DNA of 35,786 nt from JANQGH01 sp039177555 (lineage in GTDB: Bacteria; Pseudomonadota; Alphaproteobacteria; DSM-16000; Inquilinaceae). Of the stretch, positions 30,334 to 35,786 are shown piece after piece. The DNA is taken from the NCBI GenBank assembly GCA_039177555.1, contig JBCDFV010000045.1, positions 1 through 35,786 on the forward strand, in the 5' to 3' direction. The notes under the pieces are model-generated. The model ran no database searches. It was given only the letters and a program-made list of their open reading frames with translations, and was not told the DNA's origin. Position numbers and translations under genes: made by a program. Numbering within the stretch: the first letter of the stretch is position 1; each line of letters opens with the position of its first letter.

Positions 30334-31957
30334 GATCAGGCATGTTCCTAACGCGCTCGCGCAACTGAAACTTCTGGATCTTGCCCGTCGACGTCTTGGG
30401 CAGGGCGTCGAATATCACCGTCTTCGGGCATTTGAAGTGGGCCAGGTTATCACGGCAGAAATCGATGATCTCGCGCTCCGTCGCCTTCATGCCCGTCTTC
30501 AAGGTTACGACGGCGCATGGCGTCTCGCCCCACTTCTCGTCCGGGCGCGCGACGACGGCGGCCTCCAGGACCGCAGGGTGGCGATAGAGCACGTCCTCGA
30601 CCTCGATGGTCGAGATGTTTTCGCCGCCGGAAATGATGATGTCCTTCGACCGGTCCTTCAGCTCGATATAGCTGTCCGCGTGCCAGACGCCCAGATCGCC
30701 GGTATGGAACCAGCCGCCCGCGAAGGCCTCGTTCGTCGCCTTCGGGTTCTTGAAGTATCCCTTCATGGTGATGTTGCCGCGCATGAAAACCTCGCCCATG
30801 GTTTGGCCGTCCTTGGGCACGGGTTCCAGCGTTTTGGGATCGCCGACCATCAACTCTTCTTGAACCGGATAGGTCACACCCTGGCGCGACTTCAGCCGCG
30901 CCCGCTCGTCGGGATCGTAGCCCTGCCATTCCTCCTGTTCTGCACAAACCGTTGCGGGACCATAAGTTTCCGTCAGCCCGTAGACGTGGCTGACGACGAA
31001 GCCCAGTTCCTCCATCCCCTGCAGCACGGAGGCCGGCGGCGGCGCGGCCGCGGTCATCATGTAGACCGTCTGGTCGAAGGCGCGGCGCTGATCTTCCGGC
31101 TGGTTCAGCAGCATGCCCATGATGATCGGCGCGCCGCACAGATGGGTGACGCCGTGATCGGCCAGCGCGTCATAGATGGTCTGGCCCGACACCTGGCGCA
31201 GACAGACATGGGTGCCGGCCATCGCCGTGATCGTCCAGGGAAAGCACCAGCCGTTGCAGTGGAACATGGGCAATGTCCACAGATAGGTCGGATGGTGCGG
31301 CAGCGGCCAGACCACGGCGTTGCCGACCGCGTTCAGATAGGCGCCGCGATGGTGATAGACCACGCCCTTCGGATTGCCTGTCGTGCCGGAGGTGTAGTTC
31401 AGCGTAATCGCCTGCCATTCATCGGCCGGCGGCGCGAAGGCATCGGTCGGGTCACCCTCCGCAAGTAGCGCCTCGTAGTCGATGGTGCCCAGACGCTCGC
31501 CGCCGGGGCCCTCGCTGTCGTCGATGTCGATGATCTCGGGTTTGACGGCCAGGGGGGCCAGCGCCTCCTTCATCTTCGCGGCGTGTTCGGTGTCCGTCAG
31601 CAGGATCTTGGCGCCGCCATGGTCCAGGATGAAGGCGAGCGCGGCGGCGTCCAGGCGCGTGTTCAGAGCGTTCAGCACCGCGCCGACCATCGGTACACCG
31701 AAATGCGCCTCCAGGACCGGCGGGATGTTCGGCGCCATGATCGCGACCGTATCGCCATGGCCGATACCGCGACGCTTGAGAGCGGACGCCAGGCGCAAAC
31801 ACCGCTCGCGCGTCTGGCGCCAGGTATGGCGCTGGCGGCCATGCACGACCGAGAGCCTGTGCGGATAGGTCATAGCTGTACGTTCGAGAAACGACAGCGG
31901 ACTTAGCGGCACATAGTTGGCGTCGTTTTGCTGTAGGCCCTGTTCGAAAGGGTTCAC
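30326..31957 (-). CDS. Acyl-CoA synthetase, DmdB/medium-chain AMP-binding family
   Basis: Activates a carboxylic acid to its CoA thioester via an acyl-AMP intermediate. The protein of about 543 aa has the AMP-binding P-loop LNYTSGTTGNPKGVVYHHRG, YGLTETYGPATVCAEQ, the hinge region GGWFHTGDLGVWHAD with KDIIISGGENISTIEVEDVL, and the catalytic Lys in LPKTSTGKIQKFQL. The opening NPFEQGLQQNDANYVPLSPL is typical of the group that includes 3-methylthiopropionyl-CoA ligase DmdB and medium-chain ligases; the substrate is not decided by sequence. The ATG at 31966 directly abuts GGGAGG, so the GTG at 31957, nine bases from that site, is the more likely start. It overlaps chaC downstream and diverges from prpE. 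Confidence 0.92.
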   Translation of the reverse strand: MNPFEQGLQQNDANYVPLSPLSFLERTAMTYPHRLSVVHGRQRHTWRQTRERCLRLASALKRRGIGHGDTVAIMAPNIPPVLEAHFGVPMVGAVLNALNTRLDAAALAFILDHGGAKILLTDTEHAAKMKEALAPLAVKPEIIDIDDSEGPGGERLGTIDYEALLAEGDPTDAFAPPADEWQAITLNYTSGTTGNPKGVVYHHRGAYLNAVGNAVVWPLPHHPTYLWTLPMFHCNGWCFPWTITAMAGTHVCLRQVSGQTIYDALADHGVTHLCGAPIIMGMLLNQPEDQRRAFDQTVYMMTAAAPPPASVLQGMEELGFVVSHVYGLTETYGPATVCAEQEEWQGYDPDERARLKSRQGVTYPVQEELMVGDPKTLEPVPKDGQTMGEVFMRGNITMKGYFKNPKATNEAFAGGWFHTGDLGVWHADSYIELKDRSKDIIISGGENISTIEVEDVLYRHPAVLEAAVVARPDEKWGETPCAVVTLKTGMKATEREIIDFCRDNLAHFKCPKTVIFDALPKTSTGKIQKFQLRERVRNMPDHG

Positions 31958-32104
31958 CTTACGCATCCTCCCCGACGGTGCATCGCCCGCCAGCCTACGG
32001 GCGCGGACGCGACGGCACCAGACGTTTGCGTTCCGCGACCAGGCGCCGCACTATCCGGAGAACAGCCGGTCAAAAGGCGTCAACGAACGGGGCGGAACCC
32101 AACC

Positions 32105-33982
32105 ATGGGCATCTATGATCAAACCTATCGTCGATCACTGGACGATCCGGAGGGGTTTTGGGCGGATGCCGCCCAAGGCATCGACTGGATCAAACCCTGG
32201 GATCGGGTTTTGGACGATGCCAACCCGCCGATGTATCGCTGGTTCCCCGGTGGCCAGTTGAATACCTGCTACAACGCGCTCGACCGGCACGTGGCCGCCG
32301 GCAGGGGCGACGACACGGCCCTGATCTACGACAGTCCGGTCACCGAAACGATTGAGCGGTTCAGCTTTCGCGCCCTGACCGAGGCGGTCGCGAAGCTGGC
32401 CGGTGCCATGGCGTCACGCGGCGTCGGCAAAGGCGACCGGGTGATCATCTACATGCCGATGGTGCCGGAGGCGGCGATCGCCATGCTGGCCTGCGCGCGC
32501 ATCGGCGCCGTCCACTCGGTGGTCTTTGGCGGCTTCGCCGCGCATGAACTAGCGACCCGCATCGACGACGCCAAGCCGGCGATGATCCTGTCCGCGTCGT
32601 GCGGGATCGAGCCCGGCCGGCTGGTCGCCTACAAGCCCCTGCTGGACGGTGCGATCGCGCAAGCCAGCCACAAGGTGCCGCGCACCCTCATACTGCAGCG
32701 GCCCCAACTGCAGGCCGAGTTAATCGCGGGACGAGATGAGGATTGGGCAACGGCCGTCGCGGCGGCCGGGCCCACCGCCTGCGTGCCGGTGATGGCCACG
32801 GACCCGCTCTACATCCTCTACACCTCCGGCACCACCGGGGTGCCCAAGGGCATCGTGCGGGACAATGGCGGCCACGCCGTCGCCCTGAACTGGACCATGA
32901 AGCATTTCTACGGCATGGCCCCGGGCGAGGTCTTTTGGGCGGCGTCCGATGTCGGCTGGGTGGTCGGCCATTCCTACATCGTTTACGCACCGCTGCTCTA
33001 CGGCTGCGCGACGGTCCTGTTCGAAGGCAAGCCGGTCGGCACGCCGGATGCCGGGGTCTATTGGCGCGTTATCGACCAGCACAAGGTCGCCGCCCTGTTC
33101 ACCGCGCCGACGGCCTTCCGCGCCATCAAGAAGGAAGACCCCGACGGCGTTCTGCTCGGCGACCACGACATTTCCAGCCTGCGCACCCTGTTCCTGGCCG
33201 GCGAGCGGTCTGACCCCGACACCATCCGCTGGGCGGAGGATAAGCTGCAAGTGCCCGTGATCGATCATTGGTGGCAGACCGAAACCGGCTGGGCGATCTG
33301 CGGCAACCCGATCGGGATGGAACTGTTCCCGGTCAAGCCAGGCTCGGCCACCAAGGCGGTGCCCGGCTGGGATATCAGGGCGCTGGACCCGGAGGGACAG
33401 GAGGTCGCGCCCGGCGATGTCGGCGCGCTGGTGGCAAAGCTGCCCCTGCCGCCCGGCACCTTCCCCACCCTGTGGCACGCCGAGGAGCGGTATCGCCAAG
33501 CCTACCTGACCGACTTTCCCGGTTACTACAAGACCGGAGATGCGGGCTTCGTCGATGAGGATGGCTACGTCCATGTCATGACCCGCGTCGACGACGTCAT
33601 CAACGTGGCCGGCCACAGACTGTCGACCGGGGCCATGGAAGAGGTGCTGGCGGCGCATCAGGACGTCGCGGAATGCGCGGTCATCGGCGTCGCCGACGAT
33701 TTGAAGGGACAATTGCCGCTTGGTTTCGTCGTTCTGAAGGCCGGCGTCGAGCGGCCGCATGGCGACATCGCACGCGAGGTCGTGCAGATGGTCCGCGACC
33801 AGATCGGGCCGGTAGCCGCGTTCAAGACCGCCTTGGTCGTCGACCGCCTGCCCAAAACCCGATCCGGCAAGATCCTGCGCGGCACGATGCGCAAGATCGC
33901 CGACGGCGAGGAGGTCAGCGTGCCGGCGACGATCGACGATCCCCAGATCCTCGATGAGATTCGTGCCGCCGTCGCGTCGTGA
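32105..33982 (+). CDS. prpE: Propionyl-CoA synthetase PrpE (acyl-CoA synthetase, ACS family)
   Basis: AMP-forming ligase activating propionate (and probably other short acids) to the CoA ester. The 625-aa protein matches PrpE: YDQTYRRSLDDPEGFWADAA and WIKPWDRVLD at the N-terminus, MYRWFPGGQLNTCYNALDRH, the P-loop YILYTSGTTGVPKGIVRDNG, WAASDVGWVVGHSYIVYAPL, HWWQTETGWAICGNP, and the catalytic Lys589 in LPKTRSGKILRG, the residue acetylated by Pat-type enzymes in this family. Acetyl-CoA synthetases have a different N-terminus, so propionyl specificity is preferred. GGCGGAA lies upstream. It is divergent from the acyl-CoA ligase across 147 bases, and is followed by a terminator at 34149. Confidence 0.95.
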   Translation: MGIYDQTYRRSLDDPEGFWADAAQGIDWIKPWDRVLDDANPPMYRWFPGGQLNTCYNALDRHVAAGRGDDTALIYDSPVTETIERFSFRALTEAVAKLAGAMASRGVGKGDRVIIYMPMVPEAAIAMLACARIGAVHSVVFGGFAAHELATRIDDAKPAMILSASCGIEPGRLVAYKPLLDGAIAQASHKVPRTLILQRPQLQAELIAGRDEDWATAVAAAGPTACVPVMATDPLYILYTSGTTGVPKGIVRDNGGHAVALNWTMKHFYGMAPGEVFWAASDVGWVVGHSYIVYAPLLYGCATVLFEGKPVGTPDAGVYWRVIDQHKVAALFTAPTAFRAIKKEDPDGVLLGDHDISSLRTLFLAGERSDPDTIRWAEDKLQVPVIDHWWQTETGWAICGNPIGMELFPVKPGSATKAVPGWDIRALDPEGQEVAPGDVGALVAKLPLPPGTFPTLWHAEERYRQAYLTDFPGYYKTGDAGFVDEDGYVHVMTRVDDVINVAGHRLSTGAMEEVLAAHQDVAECAVIGVADDLKGQLPLGFVVLKAGVERPHGDIAREVVQMVRDQIGPVAAFKTALVVDRLPKTRSGKILRGTMRKIADGEEVSVPATIDDPQILDEIRAAVAS

Positions 33983-33989
33983 ACGCCGT

Positions 33990-34027
33990 GATGGTCATGG
34001 GCGATGGTCACGGGCGATGGTCACGGC
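33990..34027 (+). repeat. Three 13-bp tandem repeats after prpE
   Basis: Units GATGGTCATGGGC (33990-34002), GATGGTCACGGGC (34003-34015) and a truncated GATGGTCACGGC (34016-34027) follow the prpE stop directly. They precede the terminator by about 120 bases. No function is evident; slippage is the simplest explanation. Confidence 0.9.
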
Positions 34028-34148
34028 ATGTTCACAAAAACCTCACCTTCACGCTGTTGCAATCGGCACGACGACCGGTGAGATTATCCGCCAACCTCTT
34101 GTCGACAATCGGTTTTTCTGCCTGATTTCGGCCATATTTCGACGATCG

Positions 34149-34172
34149 CGCCACCCGAACGGGTGGCGTTTT
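34149..34172 (+). terminator. Intrinsic terminator of prpE
   Basis: Stem CGCCACCC / GGGTGGCG (8 base pairs) with loop GAAC, followed by TTTT and a T-rich tract, about 170 bases after the prpE stop. Between stop and terminator lie only the 13-bp repeats and unstructured sequence. Confidence 0.8.
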
Positions 34173-34223
34173 CGTCTCTTTCTCATGTACCGAGCGAGTC
34201 GGGCAAAAAGCCGCGGAATCCAG

Positions 34224-34251
34224 TTGACGACGCTTTGACGCGTTCATTAAT
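34224..34251 (+). promoter_or_regulatory. Promoter of the candidate small RNA
   Basis: TTGACG (34224-34229; five of six -35 bases) and ATTAAT (34246-34251; four of six -10 bases) are separated by 16 bases. A start near 34257-34258 would lead directly into the hairpin-rich segment ending in the T-run at 34321. There is no ORF of note between this promoter and that terminator. Confidence 0.55.
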
Positions 34252-34257
34252 GTGCCG

Positions 34258-34321
34258 CTCACGCTCGGGTTGAACGGGTGAGGCAAGAACAATGGAGGGC
34301 CGATCAACGGCCCTCTTTTTT
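34258..34321 (+). ncRNA. Candidate ~64-nt small RNA, possibly alpha-r8/MmgR (suhB-motif) family
   Basis: A short transcription unit without coding potential in the prpE-DUF3137 gap. A 5' hairpin pairs CTCAC (34258-34262) with GTGAG across a loop containing GGGTTGAACGG. An unpaired A-rich linker (GCAAGAACAAT) follows. Then comes a strong terminator: 8-bp stem GAGGGCCG (34295-34302) / CGGCCCTC (34308-34315) with loop ATCAA and six T. A single-stranded A-rich linker before a GC-rich terminator is typical of trans-acting sRNAs. The overall plan and the TTGAACGGG loop resemble, from memory, the alphaproteobacterial suhB-motif sRNA known as MmgR in Sinorhizobium; I could not check the alignment. 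It is a firm transcription unit by signal, a tentative family call. Confidence 0.6.
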
Positions 34322-34420
34322 GTGCGCGTAACGCACTCGGGTCATGTTTTTTGAAGTGCATTGCGCACACTCACCTGGCAGTCCTTGTCAATCGCAACGA
34401 GCCAGGGTTTGAGCCCCGAC

Positions 34421-35410
34421 ATGACCGACTCGACCGAGCCGCTTTCCATCTCAGCAGAACCTGTTGGCGATCGCATCTCCCTTGATGATCTCGGGCGGCA
34501 GTTGCAGCCCGCCGTCGGCCGTCTGGAAACAGAGCGGCAGGCCGTGCGCAAAGGCACGCTGACGCGGGCAGGCGCCGGCATCGGCGGCGGTGTCGTGCTG
34601 GCGCTGCTGCTTTGGCTGTTCGGCGTCGGCCTGTTCATTGCCATCATCATCTTCGTGCTGGGCACGGTCGGTAGTATCGCCCTGGCGAGCTGGCACGTGC
34701 GTTCGTTCAAGGACCGGGCCGCCACGGCGCTGGCGCCGCCCGTTGCGGCGGCGATCGGCGAGATGGACTATGAACGCAGTCCGTTCGCGCTGCCCGAGGT
34801 GGAAGACTTCTTCGATCTGAAGGTCGTGCCGCGCGGCAACCGGACCCAATTCGCGGACTGCCTGCGCGGACGCCATCGCGGCACGGACTTCTTCCTGGTC
34901 GAGTGCAAGGTCGTGAAGCGGACGCGGACCCATAGCCAGGGCAAAACGCGCAACAGGTCGACGACCGTCTTCAACGGGTTGTTGGTGCGCGTCTCGGTGC
35001 CCGTCTCATTCGACGGCACGGTCTTCATCGGGCGCGACTTCGGCAATATCGGCAACTGGCTGAGCGGCCTGGTCAAGAAGATCGGCGACATGCAGCCGGT
35101 CACCTTCCCCGACAGCGCGTTTGAACAGCATTACGAAGTCTATGCCGACAATGAAGACACCGCCCGCCGTCTGATCGGCAAGGACTTCGCCGACGCCATG
35201 GTGCGCATTGACGACATGGCGAAGGGCGGGCGACCGCGCGCGGCGTTTTCGAACGGCCGGTTCTATCTGTCCCTGCCCTGGCGCGGCGGCTTCATGGAGC
35301 CGGTCGGCGTCTGGCGGCAAATCGAGATGTCACCCGAATGGCTGCAGGAAATCGTCGACGAGATGACCCTGCCCCACCGCATCATCGACACGCTGCATGG
35401 GGAAGGGTGA
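34421..35410 (+). CDS. DUF3137 family membrane protein
   Basis: Function unknown. The 329-aa product from the ATG at 34421 has a short acidic N-terminus (MTDSTEPLSISAEPVGDRIS), a helical segment, then one or two membrane helices at about residues 50-88 (GGGVVLALLLWLFGVGLFIA and IIIFVLGTVGSIALAS). The soluble remainder shows the DUF3137 pattern: FALPEVEDFFDLKV, then LRGRHRGTDFFLVECKVVKR, VFNGLLVRVSVPVSFDGTV and FIGRDFGNIGN. An in-frame TTG at 34361 would add 20 residues with no support. It follows the small RNA terminator by 99 bases, so it must have its own promoter in that gap, which I could not place with confidence. No neighbour suggests a role. Confidence 0.82.
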   Translation: MTDSTEPLSISAEPVGDRISLDDLGRQLQPAVGRLETERQAVRKGTLTRAGAGIGGGVVLALLLWLFGVGLFIAIIIFVLGTVGSIALASWHVRSFKDRAATALAPPVAAAIGEMDYERSPFALPEVEDFFDLKVVPRGNRTQFADCLRGRHRGTDFFLVECKVVKRTRTHSQGKTRNRSTTVFNGLLVRVSVPVSFDGTVFIGRDFGNIGNWLSGLVKKIGDMQPVTFPDSAFEQHYEVYADNEDTARRLIGKDFADAMVRIDDMAKGGRPRAAFSNGRFYLSLPWRGGFMEPVGVWRQIEMSPEWLQEIVDEMTLPHRIIDTLHGEG

Positions 35411-35550
35411 GGATTATTGGGTTTGGTGTGCATGGCTTGCGACTTGCGCACCGGCGGCAGCGACGTAGGCTCCAGCGTCGCGTCGATCGTGAGCTGGCTC
35501 GACCCTGCGACGCCGCCCGGCCGTGGCTTTATGGTCTTAATCTCGCGCGG

Positions 35551-35575
35551 TTTCGGTGACAGGTTTCGGTGACAG
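35551..35575 (+). repeat. 13-bp direct duplication next to an inverted repeat
   Basis: TTTCGGTGACAGG at 35551-35563 is followed at once by TTTCGGTGACAG (35564-35575), whose end is also the start of the left arm of the inverted repeat. The sequence 35411-35550 between the DUF3137 gene and this point holds no recognisable gene or site. Confidence 0.9.
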
Positions 35576-35661
35576 TTTACTAAATCCCTTTCGTGAGACT
35601 ATTTTGGAAAACCGATTCCAGTTCGATTGAAGATAGCAGAAAGGGGATTTAGTAAACTGTC
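35571..35661. repeat. Near-perfect 22/23-bp inverted repeat
   Basis: Left arm 35571-35592 (GACAGTTTACTAAATCCC then TTTC) and right arm 35639-35661 are reverse complements apart from one extra G in the right arm. The 46-base spacer is AT-richer than the surroundings. GGTGACAGTTTACTAAAT-type ends are, from memory, common beside REP-associated or other small transposons in proteobacteria. Confidence 0.92.
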
Positions 35662-35786
35662 ATGTATGGACGGCCCCAGCTTTGCAAGGGATGATTGGTG
35701 GGTTTAGCGATCTGGTCGGGTGCAGTCATGTATCCGGCCTGTTGGTTGCGGTCGTCATGACCGCTGGCCCTGATGAAGTCCGCCGA
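35571..35786. mobile_element. Possible edge of an insertion or MITE-like element, truncated by the window
   Basis: The inverted repeat above, a change in base composition and the lack of any core gene suggest an element boundary. After the right arm, two frames remain open to the window end: minus strand 35786-35649 (45 codons, with NQQAGYMTAPDQIAKPTNH, ending at a TAA inside the right arm) and plus strand from the ATG at 35691 (32 codons, MIGGFSDLVGCSHVSG). Neither shows a transposase motif, so neither is called as a gene. The inverted repeat could equally be a bidirectional terminator-like hairpin. Confidence 0.35.

Noticed and set aside
34032..34370. 112-codon minus-strand ORF in the prpE-DUF3137 gap
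   Set aside because: It spans two plus-strand terminators and the small RNA and has no domain or ribosome-binding site.
35649..35786. 45-codon minus-strand partial gene at the window end
   Set aside because: Open to the edge but without a recognisable motif, and the opposite strand is also open; kept only as part of the possible mobile element.

Overview
The window is GC-rich, densely coded chromosome from an alphaproteobacterium, most likely Rhodospirillales-like. The evidence is gene order and protein flavour: ruvC-ruvA-ruvB-ybgC-tolQ-tolR-tolA-tolB-pal-cpoB-tilS-ftsH in one line, zapA-6S RNA-5-formyl-THF cyclo-ligase, tkt-gap, and epmA/efp/suhB. I cannot name the genus from sequence alone. 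Nearly everything is core genome; only the last ~240 bases look mobile.

Layout. (1) 1-11,040, minus strand: a chain running from yebC and ruvCAB (homologous recombination) through ybgC and the Tol-Pal envelope machine to tilS (tRNA-Ile2 lysidine synthetase) and the start of ftsH. Several genes overlap by 1-4 bases, which suggests translational coupling. A sigma70-like promoter lies upstream of yebC. A close match to the alphaproteobacterial heat-shock (RpoH) promoter lies between tilS and ftsH. (2) 11,098-13,269, minus strand: a YmdB-type phosphodiesterase, 5-formyl-THF cyclo-ligase, a 6S RNA, zapA and a small DUF4164-like protein. (3) 13,535-18,988: tkt and gap on the plus strand, a membrane class III nucleotide cyclase convergent with gap, then an unknown small protein and a degenerate ThiE-fold protein. 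The pgk and fba genes that often follow gap in related genomes are not here. (4) 19,006-22,608: an HSL-type hydrolase and epmA (minus) back to back with efp and suhB (plus); EpmA modifies EF-P. (5) 22,747-27,336: a three-gene plus-strand module of a repeat-rich exported OmpA-like protein, a MotA/TolQ/ExbB-type channel subunit with a long cytoplasmic tail, and a MotB-like partner with a very long periplasmic coiled coil. This is the best candidate for an uncharacterised system, a probable ion-driven envelope motor separate from Tol-Pal. (6) 27,340-31,957: an ABCB-type exporter, rpmE, a ChaC-type gamma-glutamylcyclotransferase and an acyl-CoA ligase. (7) 32,105-35,410: prpE, a 440-base intergenic region holding a 13-bp triple repeat, the prpE terminator and a candidate ~64-nt small RNA with its own promoter and terminator, then a DUF3137 membrane protein. 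(8) 35,551-35,786: a near-perfect 22/23-bp inverted repeat and a 13-bp direct duplication, resembling the edge of a mobile or MITE-like element that continues outside the window.

How the genes work together: regions 1 and 5 encode two separate ion-motive-force-coupled envelope machines, each pairing a channel with peptidoglycan-binding OmpA-type domains. Region 4 supplies EF-P and one of its modification enzymes. Regions 2 and 3 hold central carbon and one-carbon metabolism with a global transcription regulator (6S RNA). All functional calls are from recognised motifs and gene order; no database search was run.
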